In this document: positions 1-8,090 of the stretch, piece after piece
Layout of the letters: every line of letters starts with the position of its first letter
How positions within the stretch are numbered: position 1 is the stretch's first letter
DNA from: Frankiaceae bacterium
Lineage (GTDB): Bacteria; Actinomycetota; Actinomycetes; BP-191
Assembly: GCA_035556555.1 (NCBI GenBank)
Contig: DATMES010000005.1
Span: 1-40,399, forward strand
Direction of reading: 5' to 3'
DNA: 40,399 nt
The notes under the pieces: generated by a model
Database searches by the model: none
What the model saw: the letters and a program-made list of their open reading frames with translations, nothing else
What the model was told of the DNA's origin: nothing
Made by a program: the position numbers and the translations under genes

Positions 1-19
1 TGGGCTGCAGGGTTGGGCC
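1..19 (+). repeat. Partial copy of a dispersed element (3' part)
   Basis: The window opens with TGGGCTGCAGGG followed by TTGG. This matches the end of the element seen on the minus strand at 38366-38408, which continues TGGGCTGCAGGG then ATGG. The upstream part of this copy would lie outside the window, so the match is short and the call is tentative. Confidence 0.35.
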
Positions 20-190
20 GACGCGGGTGCGCGGGCGCCGCTCGTCCGGGGTTGACCGCCGTTCTTGTGGTGGTCCAGCGCCAAAGGGGCTCCTGCCCAG
101 CACGATCCAGGCCCAGCGCGAGCCAGGATGGAAAAGGCTCCGGGTTGCGCCCCGTGCGGCGAAAAAGCGCAAAACGCACCCCGATCGGCG

Positions 191-228
191 ACGAGCCGCC
201 CGGTCGCAATGCGGCCCAGGCGGCTCGT
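191..228. terminator. Hairpin, possible intrinsic terminator
   Basis: Perfect 10-bp inverted repeat ACGAGCCGCC (191-200) and GGCGGCTCGT (219-228) with an 18-nt loop, followed by TCTTTG. It could end transcription of a gene lying before the window on the plus strand, or of the minus-strand gene ending at 315. The short T-run makes this moderate evidence. Apart from this hairpin and the repeats at 1-19 and 232-274, I see nothing convincing in 1-314; open frames there have no start signal or recognisable product. Confidence 0.4.
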
Positions 229-231
229 TCT

Positions 232-274
232 TTGAAGATCATCACGCTTGAGACCGGCGTACGGAGTGCAGGGA
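232..274 (+). repeat. Copy of a 43-bp dispersed element
   Basis: This 43-nt stretch begins TTGAAGATCA and ends TGCAGGGA. It aligns without gaps to the minus-strand stretch 38408-38366, with 34 of 43 positions identical by my count, including TTGAAGATCA, CACGC, GAGACCGGC and TGCAGGGA. Both copies lie in non-coding DNA and both follow GTTC or a GTT-like end. The nature of the element is unknown: relic of a mobile element, RNA structure or diverged coding remnant are all possible. Confidence 0.5.
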
Positions 275-314
275 ACGACCGCGGCCGGGGGGCGGGGGCA
301 GGGCCCGCGCTGGG

Positions 315-1163
315 TCAGTGCTTGACGTCCACCACCAACCGACTCGGTGACGTCAGGAACGACACCCGGAAGCCGTGCCGCGCGGCCGTCGACATCCGGA
401 AGATCATCGTGCCGCCGCTCTTCGAGCCGAGCGTGATGCGCTTGACGCCGGGGAGGCCGGGGTTCATGGGCGTGGTGCCGTAGAACGACGCCGTCCCCGG
501 CCCGGTCAGCTTGACCAGCAGCAGCGACGTGTCGCCGGAGTAGCGGACGACGTACGACGGCTTGGCGGTGCCGCGGATGTCCCACACGACGCGGTCGTAG
601 CCGGCGGCCTGCCGCGCGGCGCGGACGCGGTCGACGCGGATGTTCGACAGGGTGCCCGAGGCACTGACGTCCGACGTACGGAACGGCTTCGGGTGCGTGA
701 TGTCGATGACGACGCGGTCGGTGAGCGTGTAGATCTTGTACGCCACGATGTCGCGCAGCCCGAGTCCGACGCTGACGTAGCCCTCGTAGTCGCCGCCGAA
801 GCGGATCTGCCGTACGGCGGGGAGGTTCGGGTCGAGGGTGTTCTGGATCGGGTAGGTCGCGTTGCCGTCGTTGTCGTGCGCGCGCGCCGGGTTGAAGCGC
901 ACGACGAGGTCGACGGCTCCGGCCACCGGGATCGGGTCGCCCGTCCCCTCGCCTTCGAGCGTCCCGAACTTCGCCGTCCACGACGGCAGCTCGCCGGAGA
1001 AGTCGAAGACGACGCGGTCGAAGCCGGTCTGCTTCGCGTAGCGGACGTTCGTGAGCGTGGGGTACGACGTCGTGCCCGACGCGGGCACGGTCACGGCGAC
1101 AGAGCCGAGCGACAGCCCGAGCGCGGTCAGCAGGACGACAACGGTGCGACGGATGGACCGCAT
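315..1163 (-). CDS. Secreted protein with two AMIN-like domains
   Basis: Predicted exported protein of 282 residues. The N-terminus (MRSIRRTVVVLLTALGLSLG) is a classic Sec signal peptide with probable cleavage near residue 30. The rest is two related units of about 120 residues. Each starts with a pattern like LTNVRYAKQTGFDRVVFDFS (about 37-56) or LSNIRVDRVRAAGYDRVVWD-like (about 172-197) and ends with VVIDI or LVVDV. This is the pattern of AMIN/AMIN-like domains, beta-rich modules that in known families bind cell-wall components. No amidase or other catalytic domain follows, so it is probably a wall-binding or adaptor protein. The start is supported by GAGGAGG about 8 nt upstream on the minus strand. 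It is divergent from the gene at 1281. Domain identity is by eye; function is inferred. Confidence 0.75.
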   Translation of the reverse strand: MRSIRRTVVVLLTALGLSLGSVAVTVPASGTTSYPTLTNVRYAKQTGFDRVVFDFSGELPSWTAKFGTLEGEGTGDPIPVAGAVDLVVRFNPARAHDNDGNATYPIQNTLDPNLPAVRQIRFGGDYEGYVSVGLGLRDIVAYKIYTLTDRVVIDITHPKPFRTSDVSASGTLSNIRVDRVRAARQAAGYDRVVWDIRGTAKPSYVVRYSGDTSLLLVKLTGPGTASFYGTTPMNPGLPGVKRITLGSKSGGTMIFRMSTAARHGFRVSFLTSPSRLVVDVKH

Positions 1164-1267
1164 AGGGGTTCCCCTCCTCGGACGTACGCGCCGTACGCCG
1201 GCGCACGTAGTCAGACGCGCGCCGAGGGCCGAGGTTTACCGCCGGAGACGAGAAAGTTCCGGCGCCG

Positions 1268-1273
1268 TACGCT
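1268..1273 (+). promoter_or_regulatory. Putative -10 box, leaderless start of the gene at 1281
   Basis: TACGCT ends 7 nt before the ATG at 1281. This fits the TANNNT-N6/7-start spacing seen at several other genes in the window and would place the transcript start at or next to the ATG. A short GGAG also lies just before the ATG, so leadered initiation is not excluded. Confidence 0.4.
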
Positions 1274-1280
1274 CCGGAGC

Positions 1281-2366
1281 ATGTGGCGGCCCCTGCTCGT
1301 CTCCCTGCTCGTCGCCGCCTCCCTCGCCGTCCCCGCCGAGGCGCACCTCGGCGACCCGAACGCGTTCTCGGTCATCGACGCGGTCGAGCCCGCGGTTCCG
1401 GGCATCACGGTCGAGGTCCGCGTCGGCGTCACCGACCAGCTCCTGCTCGTCAACACCACCGACGCGCCGGTCGAGGTGCTCGACCGCGAGGGGGAGCCGT
1501 TCCTGCGCGTCGGCCCGAAGGTCGTCGAGGCCGACTACTCGCGCGCCGACTGGTACCAGACCAACTCGCCCCTCGGCCTCGCCGCGCCGCCGAAGCCGGC
1601 GAACGGGCCCGAGTGGCGGGTCGTCGCGCGGGGCTCGTCGTGGGGGTGGTTCGACCACCGGCTGCACGAGGAGTCGTACACGCCGCCGAAGGACCCCCAG
1701 CGCAACGCGCGGCTCGCCGAGTGGACGATCCCCTTGCGGCACAAGGGAGCCGCGATCGCCGTACGCGGGCACCTGGAGTACCGGCCGGTCCCCGGCACCT
1801 TCCGGACGCGGCTCGCGAAGATCCCGGGGACGATGTCGTTCCAGACGTTCGACGGGCGGGTGCCCGGCATCTTCCTGGGCTGGTCGGAGCCCGAGACGCT
1901 GACGGTGTACGGCGTCGAGGGTGAGCCGTTCCTCCGCTACGGCCCGAAGGGCCTGGAGCGCAACGAAGCCAGCCCGACCCACCAGGACGACCTGCGGCTG
2001 CGCGGCGACCAGCCGACCGGCGTCGTCGACCTGGCGAAGCCGAGGTGGAAGGTCGTGGGGCCGCGGCGCATGCCCGTGTCGTGGCTGGACCGGCGGCTCG
2101 CGTACGCCCCGGGGGTGCCGCCGCCCGACGTGCTCCGGGCGCGCAAGGAGGCGGTCGTCGTCGAGTGGGAGATCCCCGTCGACATCGGCGGCGTACGCGA
2201 CAGCGTCCGGGGCGTCACGGAGTGGGTGCCGCGGCAAGGAGCCGGCACCGCCCGCCTGCCCCGGTGGCTCACGCTGGTCCCCGCCGTCGTCGGCGCCGTT
2301 CTCGGCGTCGGCCTGGTCCATCTTCGGCGGCGCCTCCGCGGGAGGGAACGCGCCCCCGCGCGTTGA
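1281..2366 (+). CDS. Membrane-anchored extracytoplasmic protein with internal duplication
   Basis: 361-residue protein of unknown function. Residues 1-22 (MWRPLLVSLLVAASLAVPAE) look like a signal peptide, and residues about 330-350 (LTLVPAVVGAVLGVGLVHL) form one transmembrane helix followed by an Arg-rich cytoplasmic tail, so it is a type I membrane protein with its bulk outside. The body has two copies of one unit. EGEPFLRVGPKVVE at about 73 is followed by WRVVARGSSWGWFDHRL and an EWTIPL strand; EGEPFLRYGPKGLE at about 215 is followed by WKVVGPRRMPVSWLDRRL and EWEIPV. The start was chosen at the ATG opening the signal peptide; the long upstream open frame is antisense to the AMIN gene. It ends 42 nt before the copper oxidase gene, so co-transcription is likely. 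I do not recognise the family. Confidence 0.75.
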   Translation: MWRPLLVSLLVAASLAVPAEAHLGDPNAFSVIDAVEPAVPGITVEVRVGVTDQLLLVNTTDAPVEVLDREGEPFLRVGPKVVEADYSRADWYQTNSPLGLAAPPKPANGPEWRVVARGSSWGWFDHRLHEESYTPPKDPQRNARLAEWTIPLRHKGAAIAVRGHLEYRPVPGTFRTRLAKIPGTMSFQTFDGRVPGIFLGWSEPETLTVYGVEGEPFLRYGPKGLERNEASPTHQDDLRLRGDQPTGVVDLAKPRWKVVGPRRMPVSWLDRRLAYAPGVPPPDVLRARKEAVVVEWEIPVDIGGVRDSVRGVTEWVPRQGAGTARLPRWLTLVPAVVGAVLGVGLVHLRRRLRGRERAPAR

Positions 2367-2408
2367 AAGGGACGAACGGCACCCCTACCGCCCGCCGGAG
2401 GCTCCGTC

Positions 2409-4595
2409 ATGCGCCGTACGTCCCCGCTCCTCGCGCTGCTCGTGCTCGCCGCCGCCGTCCCCGTCAGCGCGCCGGTCGCGCAGGCCGAGGACCCGAGCGT
2501 GAGCGGCGTGTTCAGCGCGCCGTTCGAGGAGGCCGGGCCGAAGTGCGCCAAGGACGCCGAGGGCCGGACGATCTGCAAGCCCGCCGCCGTCTCCGCCGTG
2601 GGCCTGCCCGACGGCACCGTCCTCTACTGGGACGGGCTCGAGGGCATGGAGGACGTCCGCTACAACACCGTCCTGGAGATCGGCCACCAGGCGCAGGACG
2701 ACCTGTCGCGGGTGCTCGACCTGCGCGGTGACCGGCCGCGCTGGGCCACGCCGACTCCCGCGGACGCCGGGGAGCCGAACGCCGGCGTCGGCAGCGAGTA
2801 CCTCCCCGTCGTTCCCCACAACAACGACCGCACCGACAACGACGGCGACCTGTTCTGCTCCGACCAGGTGCACCTCGCCGACGGCCGCGTCCTCAACGTC
2901 GGCGGCACCGGCTACTACCTCGAGCCCGGCGTCTCCGGCGTGCCGTTCGGCCTCTCCGAGCTCGAGGGCCTCAAGGCGACGCGCATCTACGACACCGCGA
3001 CGCGGACGTGGCGGCAGGCGGCGGCGCCGATGACGTACGGCCGCTGGTACCCCAGCCTCGTCACGCTGCCCAGCGGCAAGGTGCTCGTCACGAGCGGCGT
3101 CACCAAGCTCATCAAGCCGATGTACCCCGACCGCCCCGCCGACTCGGGCACCAACGTCAAGCAGACCGAGACGTTCGACCCCGCCACCGAGAAGTGGACC
3201 GTCAACCCGAAGTCGGCCGACCGGTCGCTGCCGCTGTTCCCGCGGCTGCACCTGCTGCCCAACGGCAAGGTCTACTACGACGCCAGCGGTCAGACGTTCA
3301 ACCCGATGGGCCAGTCGTACGACGAGGCGCTGTGGAACCTCGCCGCCGTCTACGACCCCGCGACGCAGTCGTGGCGCGACCTCGGGCTGCCGGCGTTCGG
3401 GCCCGCGCTCAAGGGCTTCCGCGGGTCGGCGTTCTCGCAGCAGCTGACGCTGAAGGCGCCGTACACCAAGGCGGAGTTCCTCTCGGCCGGCGGCGTCTAC
3501 GGCGTCACGCCCGGCACGTACGTCGCCACGGACACCTCGACGCTCAACACCGTCGACGTCTCGTCCGGCACCGAGGTCTTCAGCTCTCAGGCCACGGCGC
3601 CGCTGTCGACGCCGCGCTGGTACTCCACCGGCGTGACGCTGCCGACCGGTCAGGTGCTGGCGTTCTCCGGCGCCGACCGCGACGAGGTCGCCGGCCCCGG
3701 CGGCGGCGCGCCGATCCGCCGCGCCGAGATGTACGACCCCGCGACCAGGAAGTGGACGCCGCTCGCCGCCGCGCGCAAGGGGCGGACGTACCACAACACC
3801 GCGATCCTCCTGCCCGACGGCCGGGTGCTCGTCGGCGGTCACGCGCCGATCAACACGGGGTACGCGTTCCCGTTCAACGACGGCCGCTCGCCGGCCGGGC
3901 TGTCGGACGCGTTCCGCGACCCGTCGTTCGAGGTCTTCTCGCCGCCGAACCTCTTCTACGGCCCGCGCCCCGTCATCGCGGACTACGACATGTCGCAGTC
4001 GTACGGCAGCACGACGACTGTGCGGATCGCCGGCGGCGCGCGCGACGTCGAGAGCGTGGTGCTCGTACGCAACCCGGCGCTGACGCACCTCATCGACGGC
4101 GACCAGAAGGTCGTCGAGCTGCCGATCGTCGCGCGGTCCGGCGACACCGTGACCGTCGCGACGCCGCCGTCCGCGAACGTCGCGCCGGCCGGGCCGTACT
4201 GGCTGTTCGTCAACAAGCGCACGCCCAAGGGCCTCACGCCGTCGGTGTCGCGACAGGTGTATGTCGGCGCGCCGGTGCCCGCCGCCCTGCGCGCCAAGAT
4301 CGAGCGCAACAACGAGCACGCGCTGCGCGCGGAGCGGTCCTCGCAGAAGCGAGGGCGCAGCATCGACCGCCGCCGCGACGGCCGTGGCACCCAGCCGCAC
4401 CCCGCGCCGTCCGCGCCGGTGCCCGCGATGGTCGCGCCGGTCGCGGGCTCGCTGCCGTCGTCCGGGTCCGGCTCGTCGATGCTGGTGATGGCGTACGGCC
4501 GCCCGCATCGCACCGACTACACAGGCGCGTTGCTGGCGTTCGGCGCCCTCGTCGCGCTCATGATCCGGAGGCGAGGCCGCGCAGCAGCGCGGTGA
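2409..4595 (+). CDS. Galactose-oxidase-like copper radical oxidase, surface anchored
   Basis: 728-residue exported protein with a seven-bladed Kelch/galactose-oxidase-type propeller and a C-terminal E-set (DUF1929-type) domain. All residues expected for the copper-radical centre are visible: Cys150 in FCSDQVHLADGRVLNVGG, Tyr214 in GRWYPSLVTLPSGKVLV (the Cys-Tyr pair of the cofactor), Tyr461-His462 in RTYHNTAILLPDGRVLVGG, and His560 in LTHLIDGDQ. Such enzymes oxidise primary alcohols or sugar C6-OH to aldehydes and give H2O2; the Streptomyces relative GlxA acts on cell-surface glycan. Residues 1-27 form a signal peptide. The C-terminus has a low-complexity linker, LPSSG, a hydrophobic stretch and RRRGRAAAR, which looks like a sortase or membrane anchor, although the 30-residue gap after LPSSG is unusual. 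The last 38 nt overlap the convergent gene at 4558. The substrate cannot be told from sequence, and no glycan synthase gene is adjacent. Confidence 0.85.
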   Translation: MRRTSPLLALLVLAAAVPVSAPVAQAEDPSVSGVFSAPFEEAGPKCAKDAEGRTICKPAAVSAVGLPDGTVLYWDGLEGMEDVRYNTVLEIGHQAQDDLSRVLDLRGDRPRWATPTPADAGEPNAGVGSEYLPVVPHNNDRTDNDGDLFCSDQVHLADGRVLNVGGTGYYLEPGVSGVPFGLSELEGLKATRIYDTATRTWRQAAAPMTYGRWYPSLVTLPSGKVLVTSGVTKLIKPMYPDRPADSGTNVKQTETFDPATEKWTVNPKSADRSLPLFPRLHLLPNGKVYYDASGQTFNPMGQSYDEALWNLAAVYDPATQSWRDLGLPAFGPALKGFRGSAFSQQLTLKAPYTKAEFLSAGGVYGVTPGTYVATDTSTLNTVDVSSGTEVFSSQATAPLSTPRWYSTGVTLPTGQVLAFSGADRDEVAGPGGGAPIRRAEMYDPATRKWTPLAAARKGRTYHNTAILLPDGRVLVGGHAPINTGYAFPFNDGRSPAGLSDAFRDPSFEVFSPPNLFYGPRPVIADYDMSQSYGSTTTVRIAGGARDVESVVLVRNPALTHLIDGDQKVVELPIVARSGDTVTVATPPSANVAPAGPYWLFVNKRTPKGLTPSVSRQVYVGAPVPAALRAKIERNNEHALRAERSSQKRGRSIDRRRDGRGTQPHPAPSAPVPAMVAPVAGSLPSSGSGSSMLVMAYGRPHRTDYTGALLAFGALVALMIRRRGRAAAR

Positions 4596-5415
4596 TCTCC
4601 TCGGGTCGTTCCATCGGGAGGAAGTGCGACCCGTCGAGCGTCACCAGACGCGCGTGGGGGATCTGCGCCGCGGCGCGTTCCATGTCGTGCCGCGACGTCA
4701 CGATGTCGTGGCGCCCCGCGACGAGCACCGCCGGGCACTCGACGAACGCGAGGTCCATCGGCCGGTGCTCGGCCATCGCGACGGCGAGCGTGAAGTACCA
4801 GCGGAAGTCGTGCCCGCGGAACTCCGACAGCACCGGCAGCACGACCTCGGGCCGCGCGGCGGGGCGCATCGCGGTGTGCCGTACGACCGCCGCCGTAGCG
4901 CGGCTCACGGGCGTCACCCGCGACACCGCGCCGAGCGCGGGGCCGGCGAGACGCAGCCCGCGCGCCACGCCGAGCGCCGCCGCGTGCCTGGCCCGCGGCA
5001 TCCGCCGGGCTGGTCCGAACATCGCCGAGAACGTCCCGCCCGGCACGCCGGCCACGGCCAGCAGGCCGGACACCCGCGAGGGATGCCGCTCCGCGAGCTC
5101 GAACGCGACGTTCACCCCGATGCTCCACGACGCCACCACCGCGCGTTCGATGCCGCACGCGTCGAGCAGCGCCACCGCGTCGGCGACATGGTCGGCTACG
5201 TCGATCCGCGAACGATCGACCGGCCGCGCGGAGCCGCCGAGCCCGCGGTAGTCCCACGACACGACGCGGAGGCCGGCGTCGGCGCGGGCGAGCAGCGGCC
5301 AGCACGACAACGGCGCGCCGAGCCCGTTGCAGAGGAGCACAGCGGGCCCGGCGCCGTCGTTGGTGATGCCGCGGATCGGGGTTCCGTCGCCGCTCGCGAA
5401 GTCGAACGTCGTCAT
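4558..5415 (-). CDS. Alpha/beta-hydrolase fold protein
   Basis: 285-residue cytoplasmic enzyme of the alpha/beta-hydrolase superfamily. Visible are the oxyanion-hole region LLCNGLGAPLSCW (about 27-39), the strand VVSWDYRGLGGS (about 51-62), the nucleophile elbow ASWSIGVN with Ser98, the acid in VLVAGRHDIVT and the catalytic His in LDGSHFLPMERPEEI near the C-terminus. The triad is therefore intact. The family includes esterases, haloalkane dehalogenases and haloperoxidase-like enzymes; the substrate is not predictable. The gene is convergent with the copper oxidase and overlaps its 3' end by 38 nt, and starts 27 nt after the stop of the minus-strand repeat protein read in the opposite sense. 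No signal peptide. Confidence 0.85.
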   Translation of the reverse strand: MTTFDFASGDGTPIRGITNDGAGPAVLLCNGLGAPLSCWPLLARADAGLRVVSWDYRGLGGSARPVDRSRIDVADHVADAVALLDACGIERAVVASWSIGVNVAFELAERHPSRVSGLLAVAGVPGGTFSAMFGPARRMPRARHAAALGVARGLRLAGPALGAVSRVTPVSRATAAVVRHTAMRPAARPEVVLPVLSEFRGHDFRWYFTLAVAMAEHRPMDLAFVECPAVLVAGRHDIVTSRHDMERAAAQIPHARLVTLDGSHFLPMERPEEITALLRGLASGS

Positions 5416-5442
5416 CGCGGACAGCGTCTCACCCCCTTCGCG

Positions 5443-7182
5443 CTACCCGACACCACCCAGGATCACGCGAGCCCCGCCGACGGCCGGACCGGTGCCGCCG
5501 AGGTCGTACGGCGGGCAGTCGACCACCGGTTCGCCGGCCACGAACACGTCGCCCTGCGCAGTGATGTCCACGACACCGTACGAGCCGGTGAGCGGCGCGA
5601 GCAGCGGGCACGTGATCACGTCGGCCTGCTCGGCGAGAGGCGCCACGGCGTCCTTCGCCGGGTCCAGCGCCGGGTCGGAGTCGGCCACGTCGACGTTCAG
5701 GCCGCACTCCGAGTCCGGGTCCGGGCTGAACGCCCCTGTGGTGTCGTCGAAGTACAGCGTGGAGCCGTCGGGTTCGGTGAACTGCGCGCAGAGGTACGTC
5801 GGGACCCCCTCGGGGGCGATGAAGCTGACGAGCCCCGGCGCCAGGACCGTGACGCCGTTGGTGCCCGACACCGTCCTCGAGGCGCCGTTGGCGAACGCGC
5901 CGCTGTGCGTGCTGACGCCGACCTTCACGGTGCACTTCAGGGTGCCGTTGCGGTTGACGGGCCCGCCCGAGAGGAAACCGGTCTGGGTGCTCTCCGGTGC
6001 CTCGGGGCTGGAGTCCGTCGACGTGCCCAGCTGGCACAGCCGGTCGGCGTCCGGCCGCGTCGTGTACCGCTTGCGGGACGGTGCCGCGTGCGAGCCGCCG
6101 CAGAACGTCCCGAGCCCCTCGCCGCCGGTCGTCACGCGGCCGGTGCCGGTCGTGGGCGTGTGCGGGTGCGGTACGCCGCCTTGGACGTGCGCGCCCTCGC
6201 AGAGGAACACGACGAAGCCGTTCCACGGTCCGCCGCCGCAGCCCGGCGCGAAGCCGGTCGGCACCGGCCCGAGCGGGTTGAAGAACTGCCCCGCGTCGTT
6301 GTGGCTGAACGCGATGACGTCGGCGCATGGCCCGGACTCCGGCGAGGTGCAGAGCCCGTCGCCGCTGTTGTCGACGCACACCTGGAACGGCACGTCCTCC
6401 CCGAGGGACGCGTCGAACACCGCGACGGCGTTGCCCCCGGTGAACGGCACGCAGAAGCCGCCGACGCCGACGTTGTCGCCGTTGTTGCAGACCACGGAGC
6501 CCTCGTCGGCGGTGGTCTGCCCGTCCTCGCGGACGACGGCGGTGCCACCGCTCATGTAGCGGGCGCCAGAGCCGAGCGTGTACGGCTTGCGCGACTGCTG
6601 GATCGGCGTACCGCCGCAGAACGTTCCCTGGCCCTCGCCGCCGCTGACGACGCCGCCGGTGCCCGAGGTGGCCGGGTGCGAGTGACCGTCGGCTCCCGCT
6701 AAGTGGGCGCCGTCGCAGAGGAACACGACGTAGCCCCTCCACGGACCGCCCGCGCACCCCGGCGCGAAGCCGGTCGGCACCGGCCCCACCGGGTTGTAGA
6801 AGCTGCCGTCGTCGTCGTGGCTGAACACCACGACGTCGGCGCACGCACCGAAGTCGGGCGACGTGCAGACGCCGTCGCCGCTGTTGTCGACGCACACCTG
6901 GAACGCGACGTTCTCCCCGGCCGTCGCGTCGGCTACCTGGACGGCGTCGCCGCCGCCGAAGCCGAGGCAGAAGCCGCCGACGCCGACGCCGTTGCCGTCG
7001 TCACAGACGACGGTCCCCTCGTCGACCACGGTCTGGCCGTTGGCGCGAGCCGCGGCGGTGCCACCGCTGACGTACGACGCGGTGTCACCGGGTGCCGCCG
7101 ACGCGGTGGGTGATGCTCCTGGAACGAGCGTGAGGCAGGCGACGGTCAACGCCGCCAGGCGCACGCGAAGACGAGACTTCAT
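5443..7182 (-). CDS. Secreted Cys-rich protein with two 172-residue repeats
   Basis: 579-residue exported protein of unknown function. The start at the ATG of MKSRLRVRLAALTVACLTL is chosen because it opens a signal peptide and has GGGAGGG 6 nt upstream; the frame remains open upstream but without these signals. Two tandem copies of one unit fill residues about 35-380. Each copy has SGGTA, DEG(T/S)VVC, GFC, FQVCVDNSGDG(V/L)CTSP, (G/A)CADV, GPVPTGFAPGC, FLC(D/E)GAH and GEG(Q/L)GTFCGG in order, with eight conserved cysteines per unit that probably form disulfides. The DNSGDG loop looks like a possible metal-binding turn. The last 200 residues are unrelated and contain five further cysteines. It lies downstream of another secreted Cys-containing gene on the same strand. 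Family not recognised. Confidence 0.75.
   Translation of the reverse strand: MKSRLRVRLAALTVACLTLVPGASPTASAAPGDTASYVSGGTAAARANGQTVVDEGTVVCDDGNGVGVGGFCLGFGGGDAVQVADATAGENVAFQVCVDNSGDGVCTSPDFGACADVVVFSHDDDGSFYNPVGPVPTGFAPGCAGGPWRGYVVFLCDGAHLAGADGHSHPATSGTGGVVSGGEGQGTFCGGTPIQQSRKPYTLGSGARYMSGGTAVVREDGQTTADEGSVVCNNGDNVGVGGFCVPFTGGNAVAVFDASLGEDVPFQVCVDNSGDGLCTSPESGPCADVIAFSHNDAGQFFNPLGPVPTGFAPGCGGGPWNGFVVFLCEGAHVQGGVPHPHTPTTGTGRVTTGGEGLGTFCGGSHAAPSRKRYTTRPDADRLCQLGTSTDSSPEAPESTQTGFLSGGPVNRNGTLKCTVKVGVSTHSGAFANGASRTVSGTNGVTVLAPGLVSFIAPEGVPTYLCAQFTEPDGSTLYFDDTTGAFSPDPDSECGLNVDVADSDPALDPAKDAVAPLAEQADVITCPLLAPLTGSYGVVDITAQGDVFVAGEPVVDCPPYDLGGTGPAVGGARVILGGVG
6043..7074 (-). repeat. Two tandem 516-bp coding repeats
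   Basis: Within the secreted protein gene, the Tyr codon before SGGT lies at 7072-7074 in the first copy and 6556-6558 in the second, giving a period of 516 nt or 172 codons with no frame change. Stretches such as the GPVPTGFAPGC-coding segment (about 6241-6275 and 6757-6791) are almost identical at the DNA level, pointing to a fairly recent in-frame duplication. Confidence 0.7.
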
Positions 7183-7305
7183 GAAGGGCCCTCCCCTTGT
7201 GGCCGCACCGCCGGAGCGGCTGCGATGTCCCCGGATGGGACGACGTGCTGTGTCGAGCGCGACGGCTTCCACCACCAGCCGGAAGCCGGCCGTGCGCCCC
7301 GTGCG

Positions 7306-7998
7306 TCAGCCGACCGGCGGGTTCGCCGTGACATCGAGCGCCACGCCTGGCGTGTGGCCGGACGACACCAGCGCGGCGGTCTCCTGCGCGTACGCGGTGG
7401 CGATGCCGGCGCAGCTACGGGTCGGGTTGACCTCGGCGCACGCCACGGCGGTGCCGGTGCCCCTGTCGACGATGGTGTTGGTGCCGTCGTCCAACGACAG
7501 CTCCGCACTGACCAGCTCGTCCTTCCAGAAGACCACGCGGCCCTGCTGGCAGCGGTTGACGACGTTGAACGTGTCGCCGTTGCTCCACACGACCTTCGCG
7601 GTCAGGCAGACCTTCGTCGGCCGGCCGGCGGCCTGGTCGTGCGAGTAGCCGACGGGGGAGGTCGTGCCCGAGTCGGTCATGACGAGCGTCCCGGTGGCGG
7701 TGTTGTAGTACGTGCACGTGACCTCGAGCGTGGCGTCGGTGCTGGTCGACAGCGAGCTGCCGGTGTACGCCTCCACCCACGTCTCGAAGTGGCCGTACAC
7801 GCCGCCGCCCGGACTGGCGTTGACGGCGTACTCGCAGAGACCGCGCGCGCTGTGGCCGTTGCCGACGTCCTGGTAGACCGCCAGCCAGTCCTTGATCCCG
7901 GTGCCGTTCCCGGCGCCGATCACGTCGGCGTGGGCCGAGCCCGTGACCACCGTCGCGGCCGCGAGCGCGAGCGCGGCCGTCCTCCGGATGCGTGCCAT
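7306..7998 (-). CDS. Secreted protein of unknown function
   Basis: 230-residue exported protein. The chosen ATG opens [20 protein letters not shown], a signal peptide ending near SAHA, and is preceded by GAGGAGG with 6-7 nt spacing. The mature part has six to seven cysteines (for example [45 protein letters not shown]), which suggests disulfide-bonded beta structure. I do not recognise the family. The gene lies 123 nt upstream of the repeat-containing secreted protein on the same strand, and is divergent from ilvD with a 92-nt gap. Confidence 0.7.
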   Translation of the reverse strand: MARIRRTAALALAAATVVTGSAHADVIGAGNGTGIKDWLAVYQDVGNGHSARGLCEYAVNASPGGGVYGHFETWVEAYTGSSLSTSTDATLEVTCTYYNTATGTLVMTDSGTTSPVGYSHDQAAGRPTKVCLTAKVVWSNGDTFNVVNRCQQGRVVFWKDELVSAELSLDDGTNTIVDRGTGTAVACAEVNPTRSCAGIATAYAQETAALVSSGHTPGVALDVTANPPVG

Positions 7999-8077
7999 TC
8001 GTCCTCCTCGTAGGGGTGTCGAGGCTCCGAGCGCCTCACCCCTATACGAGCGGGGGCCGCGCATCCCTCACGGGACA

Positions 8078-8083
8078 TAGGCT
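8078..8083 (+). promoter_or_regulatory. Putative -10 box for leaderless ilvD
   Basis: TAGGCT is followed by exactly 7 nt and the GTG start of ilvD at 8091. No Shine-Dalgarno sequence lies between them, so a leaderless mRNA is likely. Confidence 0.5.
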
Positions 8084-8090
8084 CGGGCTC

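Noticed and set aside
103-175. Possible riboswitch before the window's first gene
   Set aside because: Purine-rich segments such as GGATGGAAAAGG and GCGAAAAAGCGC drew attention, but I could not match any known aptamer consensus, and the nearest gene is on the other strand.
1-314. Plus-strand open frame from 13 across the left edge
   Set aside because: No ribosome binding site, no protein-like composition, and it overlaps the AMIN gene. Hairpin and repeat content fit an intergenic region better.
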